From assembly GCA_019090315.1 (NCBI GenBank), contig JAHRWD010000032.1, positions 1-64,000 on the forward strand: DNA of 64,000 nt, in the 5' to 3' direction. The notes beneath the pieces are model-generated. The model did no database searches, had not been told where the DNA came from, and worked only from the letters and a program-made list of their open reading frames with translations. The first letter of the stretch is position 1. Each line of letters begins with the position of its first letter. Of this stretch, positions 53,501 through 62,080 are shown one piece after another. Made by a program: the position numbers and the translations under genes. The DNA is from Pseudomonadales bacterium (GTDB lineage Bacteria; Pseudomonadota; Gammaproteobacteria; Pseudomonadales; JAHRWD01).

Positions 53501-54886
53501 TCAAATAGTCTTCGAAAAACGCTGTTTGGAAACATGCTGTTTTAAGTAGACATCAAAAACCATACAAATATTGCGAATCAGCAGCTTGCCTCTGGGGCTG
53601 ACCAAAATTTCCTTTTCGTCCAATGTCAGCAGCCCATCCGTTGCCATACCTTCTAAAACTGGTCGCTCATCGGAAAAATACTCCCAAAAATCGATCCCAT
53701 ATTCCTGCTCGATTTCAGCCAGGCATAGCTGAAAATGACAGATCAGGCCGGTAATCACAGCGCGGCGCAACTGATCATCATCACTCAATGCGTATCCGCG
53801 ATAGACCGGCAGCTGCCCCGCATCAATTTTCTCAAAATACTCATCTTCAGTTTTTACATTCTGGCTAAAGCTATCCCCCAGCATGCTGATAGCACTGATG
53901 CCCAGCGCCATCATGTCGCAATGGGAATGGGTCGAATAACCTTGGAAATTCCGATAAAGACCACCTTCGCGCTGAGCAACCGCTAGCTCATCATCATATT
54001 TGGCAAAGTGATCCATGCCGATATAGACATAACCGGATGAGGTCAATTTTTCGATCGACAGCTTCATGATCTCCAGCTTTTCCTGTGCCGACGGCAGGTC
54101 TTCAACATTGATTCTCCGCTGCGGTTTAAACAGCTCCGGCATATGCGCGTAGTTGTACATCGACAGCCTGTCCGGCGAAAATTCAATGACTCGATCAAGA
54201 GTCATCTCAAAGCTTTTTGGGGTTTGATGGGGCAAACCATAAATCAGATCGATACTGATTGAACGGAAGTTTTCCCGCCGGGCACCATCGATAGCGCGAG
54301 CGGTAATCTCATCGGACTGAAGTCGATTAACCGCAGCCTGTACCTTCGGGTTTACATCCTGCACCCCCAGGCTCAGCCGATTAAAACCGATCTCCCGCAG
54401 GGTTTTCAGGGTCTCATCGGTCACTTCACGGGGATCAAGCTCAATCGAGTATTCGCCGCTATCGTCGTCGATCATGTTGAAATTTTTGCGCAGCTTGCCC
54501 ATTAGTTCGCGTAACTGAGCATCACTCTGGAAGGTTGGCGTGCCGCCACCCCAGTGCAGCTGTTCAACCAGTGGGCGCGAAGGCAGTAGCGCCGATTGCA
54601 TCTCGATCTCTTTATACAATCGATCAAGATAGGGTGCTGCTCGCTCCCGTCGTTTAGTAACAATTTTGTTGCAACCACAGAAGTAACAAACGGTATTACA
54701 AAACGGCAAATGCACATACAGCGAGATGCGGGAGCTAGCCTGATCTACCTTTTTGGCATACTTTTCATGCGCCGACTGATCAAAGGATTCGTTAAATTGA
54801 ACCGCCGTAGGGTAGGAGGTGTAGCGCGGGCCATTCGCGTCGTATCGTTGAATTAACTCAGGGTCAAACGTAACTTCATGGGACAT
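53501..54886 (-). CDS. hemN: Oxygen-independent coproporphyrinogen III oxidase HemN
   Basis: A radical SAM enzyme of 461 residues for heme synthesis without oxygen. The cluster motif CNTVCYFCGCNK (C-x3-C-x2-C) is at about 60-70, preceded by LYVHLPF. WGGGTPTF, LSLGVQD and YSTHSHCDMMALGISAISM are family blocks. Length matches E. coli HemN. The gene is convergent with fimT, 13 bp away, and divergent from the AcoX-like gene. Its presence suggests growth at low oxygen at least part of the time. Confidence 0.96.
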   Translation of the reverse strand: MSHEVTFDPELIQRYDANGPRYTSYPTAVQFNESFDQSAHEKYAKKVDQASSRISLYVHLPFCNTVCYFCGCNKIVTKRRERAAPYLDRLYKEIEMQSALLPSRPLVEQLHWGGGTPTFQSDAQLRELMGKLRKNFNMIDDDSGEYSIELDPREVTDETLKTLREIGFNRLSLGVQDVNPKVQAAVNRLQSDEITARAIDGARRENFRSISIDLIYGLPHQTPKSFEMTLDRVIEFSPDRLSMYNYAHMPELFKPQRRINVEDLPSAQEKLEIMKLSIEKLTSSGYVYIGMDHFAKYDDELAVAQREGGLYRNFQGYSTHSHCDMMALGISAISMLGDSFSQNVKTEDEYFEKIDAGQLPVYRGYALSDDDQLRRAVITGLICHFQLCLAEIEQEYGIDFWEYFSDERPVLEGMATDGLLTLDEKEILVSPRGKLLIRNICMVFDVYLKQHVSKQRFSKTI

Positions 54887-54964
54887 GGGTGTACTCTAAA
54901 TTGCATCACAAACGGTAACTGGAAGGAGTCGAGGAAAGAAGCCAAAGAAAACTCCGCCTCAAGC

Positions 54965-54988
54965 ATCGGCACCCAACGGGGAGCCGAT
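54965..54988. repeat. Hairpin between hemN and the AcoX-like gene
   Basis: ATCGGC-A-CCC-AAC-GGG-GA-GCCGAT can fold into a 9-pair stem with a small internal loop. It lies in the divergent promoter region of hemN and the kinase-like gene. Its role is unknown. Confidence 0.3.
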
Positions 54989-55062
54989 AATACCCGCTTG
55001 TCAGTGAATATTGGAACTTGTTAAAGTGGCGGGATTCTATAATAGACAACGCAACTGGATAT

Positions 55063-56124
55063 ATGACCATGGTCAAAGAATTTACGAAAACCGTCGGCAT
55101 CATTGCCAACCCGATGTCAGGCCGGGACGGTAGACGACTTGCCGCCCGTGCCAGCTCGGTACCGCACGAAAGCAAACGACTGCAAATTACCCGTGCCGTG
55201 GTCGGTGCTATTGCTGCGGGGGCAGACCATATTGTGGTGGTGAATGAACCACGCCGTATCTCCACCGGCGCCGTTGAAAACCTCACACTGGATGCACACT
55301 TCACCTATCTGGATGTCAAAATCACCCACAATGCCGCCGAAACCGTTGATGCGGTTGAGCAGATGAAAGCGCTCGATTGCAAAGCATTAATCGTACTGGG
55401 TGGTGACGGAACCAACCGAATTGTCGCGAAAGCATGGCCGGATGCGCCGATCGTGCCGATATCTACTGGAACTAATAATGTATTCCCGCTGATGGTTGAA
55501 GCCACATTAGGCGGTATGGCTGCCGGATTAGTCGCCTCCGGAAAACTTCCGTTAGAAGATGCAGGCCGACCAGCCAAGGTTGTACGAGTGAAAGTTGAAG
55601 GTCAGCCCGATGATGTTGCGTTGATCGATGCGGTATTCCTGATCAACGATATCATCGGCAACGCCATGCCCTATGAATCCGACTCGATCCGGCACATTAT
55701 TTTAGCCCGCGCCGAGCCCGCATCCGTTGGCATATCCCCGGTCGGCGGCCTATTGTGCCCATCCCATGCGGAAGATGAATTTGGCGTAGAAGTACAGTGT
55801 TGCGATCATGGCGAAGGCGGAACACATCTGCTTGCCCCTATATCCCCCGGCCTGTTTCGAAGCCTGCATATTAAAAGCGCAGAAAAGATTGATCTAGGCA
55901 AAGCAGTAGAAATTACTGGCCCGGGCATTCTGGCGTTTGACGGTGACCGTGAACGCCTGCTGGAAGCCGGGCAAAAAGCCTATGTAAGCGTTGAGCGTAA
56001 CGGCCCTATTGTTATTGATGTGCATAAGAGCCTGCGGCTGGCTGCGGAACGGGGCCTGTTTACCGGCCATAACCATTGGCTTGACAACTACGATGGTGCA
56101 CTTGCGGGAGTGGGCTGCTGCTAA
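55063..56124 (+). CDS. AcoX-like / ATP-NAD kinase-fold protein
   Basis: A 353-residue protein with the NAD-kinase fold: VGIIANPMSGRDGRRLAARAS at the N-terminus and the nucleotide motif LIVLGGDGTNRIVAKAW near 120. It resembles AcoX, the accessory protein of unknown function found in acetoin breakdown operons. No acetoin dehydrogenase genes are in this window. The track start (55018) is moved to the ATG at 55063; an ATG six bases on (55069) is also possible. It ends in GVGCC and is followed after 14 bp by an exonuclease gene. Confidence 0.8.
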   Translation: MTMVKEFTKTVGIIANPMSGRDGRRLAARASSVPHESKRLQITRAVVGAIAAGADHIVVVNEPRRISTGAVENLTLDAHFTYLDVKITHNAAETVDAVEQMKALDCKALIVLGGDGTNRIVAKAWPDAPIVPISTGTNNVFPLMVEATLGGMAAGLVASGKLPLEDAGRPAKVVRVKVEGQPDDVALIDAVFLINDIIGNAMPYESDSIRHIILARAEPASVGISPVGGLLCPSHAEDEFGVEVQCCDHGEGGTHLLAPISPGLFRSLHIKSAEKIDLGKAVEITGPGILAFDGDRERLLEAGQKAYVSVERNGPIVIDVHKSLRLAAERGLFTGHNHWLDNYDGALAGVGCC

Positions 56125-56138
56125 ACCCCAGCGATGGC

Positions 56139-56627
56139 GTGAATACCCCAACCATCATAGATGTAGAAGCCTCTGGCCTTGGTGTCGGGAGCTATCCCAT
56201 CGAAGTTGGTTTTGTCCTACCCGATGGATCGCCAAACTGCTTTTTGATCGCCCCCCTCGAAGAGTGGGTTCACTGGGACCCGGGCGCTGAAAAAATCCAT
56301 GGAATCCAACGGCAAACGATAGTGAGCCACGGCAGACCCATCCAGGAAATAGCGCAACTACTTAATGAGCAGCTTACGGATACCATCGTTTACACCGACG
56401 CATGGGGCAATGACAGCAGCTGGCTTGGGCTGATTTTTCATAGTGCCGGCATTGCCCAGCAGTTTCGACTCGAATCAATTCGTGCCATCCTCAATCAACA
56501 ACAAATTGAGAGATGGCATGAAACAAGAAATGAAGTCCAATTAGAGCTAGGGCTTGAACGCCATCGAGCCAGCGCCGATGCGCGGATTTTACAGCAGACC
56601 TTCCTGAGGACGCTGGAAAACCGCTAG
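56139..56627 (+). CDS. DEDD-type 3'-5' exonuclease-like protein
   Basis: A 162-residue protein with the exonuclease residues in order: D-x-E in IIDVEASGLG, the middle Asp in VYTDAWGNDSSWL and the final H-x4-D in RHRASADARIL, so catalysis is likely intact. Small stand-alone proteins of this kind may act on RNA or DNA ends; the true substrate is unknown. It starts with GTG, 14 bp after the AcoX-like gene, and is probably co-transcribed with it. Confidence 0.82.
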   Translation: MNTPTIIDVEASGLGVGSYPIEVGFVLPDGSPNCFLIAPLEEWVHWDPGAEKIHGIQRQTIVSHGRPIQEIAQLLNEQLTDTIVYTDAWGNDSSWLGLIFHSAGIAQQFRLESIRAILNQQQIERWHETRNEVQLELGLERHRASADARILQQTFLRTLENR

Positions 56628-56776
56628 GCGTACCGAATCAGCCACCGTTTTGAACTCTTTAGCGATCAGCAGCAACCGTTCAATCATGTCAGCTGAAACC
56701 AGCAGGATGGCAACTAACCCGATTAACCGTTAGAGTAGCCTGTTGCATAAAACATTCAAACACCTCGGAAATTTTA

Positions 56777-57985
56777 ATGAGCAGTGAAACAGAGCAAGTT
56801 GTTGTTGAACAAGAATCCGCTGAAGTAAAAGTACGATTCACAGAATTCACTCTCCCGGCCGCCCTGCAAAGCGCAATCCAGAAAACCGGCTTTGAGTACT
56901 GCACACCGATCCAGGCCGCTTCACTACCCCACACGCTAGATGGCCATGACCTGCTCGGTAAAGCCCAAACCGGCACCGGAAAAACAGCCGCCTTTCTGGT
57001 TACCATCATTGCCGGACTGCTCGATAATCCAATCGAAGAGCATTATGCCGGTGAAACACGCTCCCTGATTCTGGCACCCACCCGCGAACTGGCCATGCAG
57101 ATTGCCAAGGATGCGGAACAGCTTTCCAGAGGCACCGGCTTAACCGTGTTAACTCTGGTTGGCGGCGTGGATTATGAGAAACAGCAATCGATGCTTGAGC
57201 GAGCATCCATCGATATTCTGGTCGCAACACCGGGCCGACTTCAGGATTTTCTTGGCAAACGTAAAGTTTATCTGGATCAGCTAGAAGTACTGGTGATCGA
57301 TGAAGCGGATCGTATGCTCGATATGGGTTTCATCCCCCAGGTACGACGAATCCTTCAGGCATCCACCAAAAAAGGCTATCGCCAAACCCTGCTATTCAGC
57401 GCTACATTTAGCCAAGATGTAATGCAACTGGTGGAACAGTGGACCAGTGACCCGGTAAAAATCGAAATCGAGCCCGATTCCATCGCCGCAGATAACATCG
57501 ACCAACGGGTTTATCTGGTCACCAAACATGACAAATTCCCACTGCTGTGCAACCTGATCAAGAAGAATGAAGGCGAACGTATCATTGTATTCGCCAACCG
57601 TAGAGATACGGTTCGCACCCTGGAAGCAAAACTCAAGAAAAAGGGACTCTCCTGCGGCATGCTCAGCGGCGAAGTTCAGCAGAGCAAACGGGTAAAGGTT
57701 TTAGAGGCATTCCGCAGCGGTAATATCCAGGTATTGGTAGCCACCGATGTTGCAGGCCGCGGCATTCATATCGACGACATCTCCTATGTCGTTAACTACA
57801 CACTACCGGAAGATCCGGAAGACTATATCCACCGAATCGGCCGAACTGGCCGAGCCGGAAGCAACGGCTCCTCGATCAGCTTTGCCTGTGAAGATGATTC
57901 ATTCCTGTTGCCAGAAATCGAGCAACTGCTGGGAGATAAACTGGAGTGTGAACATCCGCCGGCTGAGTTGTTGAGCAATTCCTAA
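56777..57985 (+). CDS. rhlB: DEAD-box ATP-dependent RNA helicase RhlB
   Basis: An RNA helicase of 402 residues. Q-motif segment [11 protein letters not shown], Walker [16 protein letters not shown] motif [14 protein letters not shown] motif LFSATFS and the C-terminal [10 protein letters not shown] are all intact. The N-terminal [29 protein letters not shown] fits RhlB, the helicase that feeds RNA to PNPase and RNase E. Named by similarity; other DEAD helicases are close relatives. Confidence 0.9.
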   Translation: MSSETEQVVVEQESAEVKVRFTEFTLPAALQSAIQKTGFEYCTPIQAASLPHTLDGHDLLGKAQTGTGKTAAFLVTIIAGLLDNPIEEHYAGETRSLILAPTRELAMQIAKDAEQLSRGTGLTVLTLVGGVDYEKQQSMLERASIDILVATPGRLQDFLGKRKVYLDQLEVLVIDEADRMLDMGFIPQVRRILQASTKKGYRQTLLFSATFSQDVMQLVEQWTSDPVKIEIEPDSIAADNIDQRVYLVTKHDKFPLLCNLIKKNEGERIIVFANRRDTVRTLEAKLKKKGLSCGMLSGEVQQSKRVKVLEAFRSGNIQVLVATDVAGRGIHIDDISYVVNYTLPEDPEDYIHRIGRTGRAGSNGSSISFACEDDSFLLPEIEQLLGDKLECEHPPAELLSNS

Positions 57986-58091
57986 CTCTACATCTCATTC
58001 AGTATCAATGCTTGCCTAACGGAAAGTTATCATGCAAGTCGGAGCAAGTAAGACGAAGGAAGGACTAGAATAGCTAAAGATAGGGCAAGCA

Positions 58092-58358
58092 ATGAATGAC
58101 GAAATGGTAGCAGGCGCAATGGACGTCACTTTAGGTGGCCTGAACATGGAGGCTACGGGTGTGGTCGATCGCGCTGCAGAGGCGTTACGCGCAAGCTCAG
58201 AAATACCCGAAGATGCAAAAGAAGCGGTTGAGAGCTTCGTTACTGGAAAAATTAATCAACTGCTCAAATGTAGCTCCGATTTGTTAGAATTCCCTATTCC
58301 AGAATGGTTAATCGATATATGGCCTACGGTTGTAGAGATCTTACTAAAGGTGTTCTAA
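58092..58358 (+). CDS. Small protein of unknown function
   Basis: An 88-residue, largely helical acidic protein (MNDEMVAGAMDVTLGG... IPEWLIDIWPTVVEILLKVF). The ATG has a plausible upstream AGGGC. I recognise no family, membrane helix or signal peptide. It lies between rhlB and the BrnTA pair and may be accessory. It could also be a spurious ORF, so confidence is moderate. Confidence 0.45.
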   Translation: MNDEMVAGAMDVTLGGLNMEATGVVDRAAEALRASSEIPEDAKEAVESFVTGKINQLLKCSSDLLEFPIPEWLIDIWPTVVEILLKVF

Positions 58359-58453
58359 ATAGATATAGATAGCTAATAATCAGGGTCAGAGCACCATTTC
58401 CGCTGCTTCGAACACGTCTCACCTACTGCCCATCATCCTATGAACTGTCTCGA

Positions 58454-58726
58454 TTACAGCCGCCGACTCTGCTTAACGTCATCGGAAAGCCAAACCTTTA
58501 TCAGGGATTGATAAGGCATATCTCGTTTGTTTGCTTCTATTTTTATACTATTTAATAAACTCTCTGGCAACCTCAGCGAAATCGTTTTGGTTGAGGGCTT
58601 TAAGTTTGCCAAAGAAACGGGTTTTGCATCTGCCCAATCTAGATATTCAGAGGAATCATGCATTTCCCAGTAAGCACGCTCTTCGGTTTCATTTTTAAAT
58701 TCAGGTATTTTCTTTGTTTTGCTCAT
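58454..58726 (-). CDS. brnA: BrnA-type antitoxin
   Basis: A 90-residue antitoxin. After a Glu/Asp-rich N-terminal half (EFKNETEERAYWEMHDSSEYLDW), the C-terminal KTISLRLPESLLNSIKIEANKRDMPYQSLIKVWLSDDV looks like a ribbon-helix-helix DNA-binding fold. The ATG at 58726 lies inside the toxin gene (26-bp overlap); the track start at 58756 is less likely. With BrnT it would form a complex that neutralises the toxin and represses the promoter. Confidence 0.88.
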   Translation of the reverse strand: MSKTKKIPEFKNETEERAYWEMHDSSEYLDWADAKPVSLANLKPSTKTISLRLPESLLNSIKIEANKRDMPYQSLIKVWLSDDVKQSRRL

Positions 58727-59012
58727 AAGCCAACCTCTCTTTACGGTGCATATCACGGGCTGAAATCACACGAATTAAGGTGTTCTCAAAACGCAGGGTA
58801 AGAGTTATGTGCAGTAAGCGAGCATCGTCAGTTGTACCCAGTGCATGATATCGAGGCTCAATCTGACTATGCTTGTGATCAGCCAGTATCAACAACGGCT
58901 GATTAAAAAACAGCTGCTCAGCTTCAGCCTGACTAACCCCATGTTTATCCGCGCTTTTGCGCTCGTTCCCCGCATCCCATTCAAACCCGCTTACCTGCGC
59001 CCAATCAATCAT
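58701..59012 (-). CDS. brnT: BrnT-type ribonuclease toxin
   Basis: A 103-residue RelE-like toxin of the BrnT family, which cleaves RNA and stops growth. Typical blocks are FEWDAGNERKSADKHGVSQAEAEQLFFNQP and RYHALGTTDDARLLHITLTLR, followed by IRVISARDMHRKERLAYE. Toxin precedes antitoxin, as usual for this family. No ribosome site precedes its ATG; the operator and promoter lie right against it, suggesting a leaderless or nearly leaderless mRNA. Confidence 0.9.
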   Translation of the reverse strand: MIDWAQVSGFEWDAGNERKSADKHGVSQAEAEQLFFNQPLLILADHKHSQIEPRYHALGTTDDARLLHITLTLRFENTLIRVISARDMHRKERLAYEQNKENT

Positions 59013-59040
59013 ATTTGTATATTATCATCATATACAAATA
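59012..59040 (-). promoter_or_regulatory. BrnTA operator palindrome
   Basis: TATTTGTATAT-TATCATC-ATATACAAATA is a perfect inverted repeat with 11-bp arms and a 7-nt centre. It touches the toxin start codon and covers the likely -10 (TAATAT/GATAAT on the minus strand). This is the expected site for BrnA or BrnTA autorepression. Confidence 0.7.
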
Positions 59041-59055
59041 GCGCAAGTTTCCGCA

Positions 59056-59802
59056 CTACTCGTTACCCACCAATTCCTTTAACTCTTCCATCCAAAACAG
59101 TGTCGCGCCTATTACCGCCGCTGGAATCACCACCAAATTAACGATTGGAATCATGGTGAACAGTAACGTAATTGAACCAAACCCAAACGAGCAAAGCCGC
59201 TTCTTTCCAAGCAAAGCACGAAGTTCCGGTACGCTGATATTGTGGTTGTCGGTGGGGTAGTCACAGTATTGAATGGCTAAAAACCAGGCGCTGAACAGAT
59301 ACCAAGCAGGAATAGCGAACAGGTTGATGCCGGGGATCAAGGTTAGCACCAGCAGTACCAGTGCTCGCGGTAGAAAGTAGAGCAGCTTTGATGCTTCGCG
59401 GCTCAAGCTGTGGGGTACTAGTGCGAGAATTCCGGTTATACCGAGCGAGCTATTAGTTGCAGGCGGCAGGAATTGCGTTTCAGTTTTTTCCGATAACAGG
59501 CCGTTGAAGGGTGATGCTATGAGGTTGGCGACGATGCTGAAGGTGTAAAACACGAAGATCATCATGGTCAGAAACAGCAGCGGCCACATCACCCAGCTGA
59601 GGAAGCTTAGCCAATCTGGAATCCAGCTGAGCCCGTAGGCAACCGCCTGATCAATCCAGCCAAAACCCTGCCAGATCAATAGACTAAACAGCACTACGTT
59701 AAGCGTAAGCGGCACTACTATAAACCGGCGCAAACCCGGCTGACTGAGCATTTTGAAACCCTTAAACAGATAACCTGCGCCTGTTACAAAACCACCAGCC
59801 AT
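59056..59802 (-). CDS. cysZ: Sulfate transporter CysZ
   Basis: An inner-membrane protein of 248 residues that imports sulfate for cysteine synthesis. It has several long hydrophobic helices; blocks such as ASPFNGLLSEKTE, RALVLLVLTLIPGINLFAIPAWYLFSAWFLAIQYCDYPTDNH and FGFGSITLLFTMIPIVNLVVIPAAVIGATLFW are characteristic. No other sulfur assimilation genes are nearby. A standard ATG start. Confidence 0.93.
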   Translation of the reverse strand: MAGGFVTGAGYLFKGFKMLSQPGLRRFIVVPLTLNVVLFSLLIWQGFGWIDQAVAYGLSWIPDWLSFLSWVMWPLLFLTMMIFVFYTFSIVANLIASPFNGLLSEKTETQFLPPATNSSLGITGILALVPHSLSREASKLLYFLPRALVLLVLTLIPGINLFAIPAWYLFSAWFLAIQYCDYPTDNHNISVPELRALLGKKRLCSFGFGSITLLFTMIPIVNLVVIPAAVIGATLFWMEELKELVGNE

Positions 59803-59854
59803 TCGATCTCCTTTAAACCTGCTATAAAAACACTGCCTATTTCACCAGGCTAGG

Positions 59855-60880
59855 CTATCGAATAAATTCCCAGGAACCCTGTTCATTGGCAAAACGTTTG
59901 AGCTTGCCCTGGTACATCATCATATGTATGTGCGCCACGGCTTCACCGAGGGCCATCAAAATATCGAAATCATTAAGCTCCCGATGGGCAAACATAATTT
60001 CGGTGATCTCCATTGCGGATTTACTCTCTTCGCAATTGTCGACGATTAACTGGCAACGCTGGTCGTGATGCTCTTTGAGTTCATCCAGCCGCGTATGCAG
60101 GTTGTAGTAGGGCATTTCATGGGATGGCAGTATTAGAACCGTGTCTGGCACATCGTAAAATTGCTCCAATGAATCAACGAACTGCTGCAGTGGATTGCCG
60201 TTAGGCTCTTCCATTGAAACGCTGATGGCGGGGGTGATTTTTGGCAGTAGCATATCGCCACCGATAATCACGTCTAACTCTTTGCAGTAGTAACTAGCGT
60301 GCTCTGGCGAGTGTCCGTGGCCGATCAATACAGTCCAGATTCTTCCGTTAATTTTGATTTTGGAGTCACCGGTCACACGTCGGTAGGTGATGGGGAAGTT
60401 ACCGTTCATGTTTTTGAAGTAGTTACCGATGCGTCTCATCCGCTTCATCGCATCAGCGGGAATGCCGAGGCGATCATAGTGTGCGCTCATCAGTTTGGCG
60501 GAGGTCTCGGGATCAGCCAATACGCCCATCCGCGCCTGCTGCCACTCCGCTTGAGGAATCCACAGCTCAATATCCCAGTATTCGGTTAGCCAACCTGCCA
60601 TGCCAATGTGATCTGGATGGCAGTGGGTAGCGATGACCCGAGAAACCGGCTTGCCGCCAAGGTATTTTTCGAAAATTTGTTTCCACAGCATCTCTGTTTC
60701 ATCGTTGCAAACCCCGGTATCCACTATCACCCAGGAATCATCATCTTCCAGTAACCACAGGTTAATAAACTTGAGACTAAAGGGCAGCGGCATTCTGAGC
60801 CAATACACACCGTCGGCAACTTGTTTAATTTCGCCGCCTTCCGGGGCTGTCGAAAAAGGAAATTTGAGGTTTGCAGTCAT
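59855..60880 (-). CDS. Metallo-beta-lactamase-fold hydrolase
   Basis: An MBL-fold protein of 341 residues. Metal ligands: HCHPDH, the His in VLIGHGHSPEHASYY, the Asp in VIIGGDMLLPK and the His in LILPSHEMPY. The GHGHSPEH segment and long C-terminal helical part (EHHDQRCQLIVDNCEES) are features of a large MBL subfamily often linked to thioester hydrolysis. The track start (60976) is replaced by the ATG at 60880 (MTANLKFPF), close to the first strand. It is divergent from ispB. The substrate is unknown. Confidence 0.87.
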   Translation of the reverse strand: MTANLKFPFSTAPEGGEIKQVADGVYWLRMPLPFSLKFINLWLLEDDDSWVIVDTGVCNDETEMLWKQIFEKYLGGKPVSRVIATHCHPDHIGMAGWLTEYWDIELWIPQAEWQQARMGVLADPETSAKLMSAHYDRLGIPADAMKRMRRIGNYFKNMNGNFPITYRRVTGDSKIKINGRIWTVLIGHGHSPEHASYYCKELDVIIGGDMLLPKITPAISVSMEEPNGNPLQQFVDSLEQFYDVPDTVLILPSHEMPYYNLHTRLDELKEHHDQRCQLIVDNCEESKSAMEITEIMFAHRELNDFDILMALGEAVAHIHMMMYQGKLKRFANEQGSWEFIR

Positions 60881-60938
60881 GTTTATTTTTCTTATTGGAT
60901 GAATGATCCGGCTAGTATAACAGCCAGCGAAATTAGTG

Positions 60939-60950
60939 GTGCAGCTGCAC
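60939..60950. promoter_or_regulatory. 12-bp palindrome between the MBL gene and ispB
   Basis: GTGCAGCTGCAC is perfectly self-complementary and lies in the divergent promoter region. TATACT, a possible minus-strand -10 box, is located 18-30 bp away toward the MBL gene. It may be an operator; the protein that would bind is unknown. Confidence 0.35.
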
Positions 60951-61058
60951 GGATGGTATAAATGGTTAAAATCCACTAAAATCCCGTCGCTAGCTCGTCA
61001 GGGCCGATACGCCAGGCCATTCATCCGACTCAATCGACAGGCATTAAAGTAACCGCCC

Positions 61059-62048
61059 GTGCAACAAACCTCTCCAGACACATTACAAAAGAAAATATAC
61101 GACGTAGCCGCCGACGAGTTCGAAGCGCTTAATCGTTGTATCGTTGCGGAACTACAATCCGATGTAGGTATGGTGGATGAAATTGTTCAATATATTGTTA
61201 AAGCAGGCGGTAAGCAGCTTCGCCCGCTGCTGGTGCTATTGTCCGCTAATTGCTGTGGCTATCAGGGTGATGCCCATATCAAATTAGCGGCGGTCATCGA
61301 GTTTCTGCATACCGCCACCCTGTTGCATGATGATGTGGTGGATGTATCCGATATGCGTCGTGGCCGTGAAACCGCCAACGCGCGCTGGGGTAACGCCCCT
61401 GCCGTTCTGGTTGGGGATTTCATGTACACCCGATCCTTTCAGCTAGTGGTACAACTGGGCAATCTCCGAGTTATGGAGATCCTTGGCCAGGCATCCAACC
61501 TGCTGGCGGAAGGCGAGGTGATGCAACTTGCCAGAGCCAGAGATATCTCCACTACTGAAGAGCAGTATTTCGAAGTTATTCGCCGAAAAACCGGTGCGCT
61601 TTTCGAAGCCTCATCCCAAACCGCTGCGGTGCTGGCGGGCGCAACACCCGACCAGGAAAAAGCTCTGAGAGCATTCGGCGGCTATTTGGGTGCTGCCTAT
61701 CAGCTAGCTGATGATGTGCTGGACTATGACGGTGATGATGAGCAGATGGGCAAATCACTAGGAGAGGATCTGGCAGAAGGCAAGCCCACTTTGCCGCTCA
61801 TTTACACCATGAAAATGGGTAGTCAGGATGATGTCAAGCTGGTTGAGAATGCGATAAGGGATGGCAATTACAAAGACCTTCAACAGATCGTTGAAGCCGC
61901 TAACCGTTCCGGCGGACTGGATTACACCCGCAAAAAAGCGATTGAACAAAGTACTCGTGCAATCGAGTGCCTGAAGTTATTCGCAGATTCCCCATACAAA
62001 ACGGCCATGAAAGACCTTGCAGAATTTTCGGTTTCTCGCGTTTATTAA
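61059..62048 (+). CDS. ispB: Octaprenyl diphosphate synthase IspB
   Basis: A trans-prenyl transferase of 329 residues that makes the side chain of ubiquinone. The two Asp-rich motifs LLHDDVVDVSDMRRG and QLADDVLDYDGDD are intact, and VGDFMYTRSFQLVV is a family block. The gene starts with GTG; a plausible AAAGTAA precedes it. In Pseudomonas ispB normally lies beside rplU-rpmA, which are absent here. Confidence 0.95.
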   Translation: MQQTSPDTLQKKIYDVAADEFEALNRCIVAELQSDVGMVDEIVQYIVKAGGKQLRPLLVLLSANCCGYQGDAHIKLAAVIEFLHTATLLHDDVVDVSDMRRGRETANARWGNAPAVLVGDFMYTRSFQLVVQLGNLRVMEILGQASNLLAEGEVMQLARARDISTTEEQYFEVIRRKTGALFEASSQTAAVLAGATPDQEKALRAFGGYLGAAYQLADDVLDYDGDDEQMGKSLGEDLAEGKPTLPLIYTMKMGSQDDVKLVENAIRDGNYKDLQQIVEAANRSGGLDYTRKKAIEQSTRAIECLKLFADSPYKTAMKDLAEFSVSRVY

Positions 62049-62080
62049 ATCTGGCAGTTCCTAAAAGAAAATTGAAGAAG

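Noticed and set aside
54906-55304. 132-residue ORF on the minus strand
   Set aside because: Antisense to the AcoX-like gene and the hemN promoter region; not protein-like.
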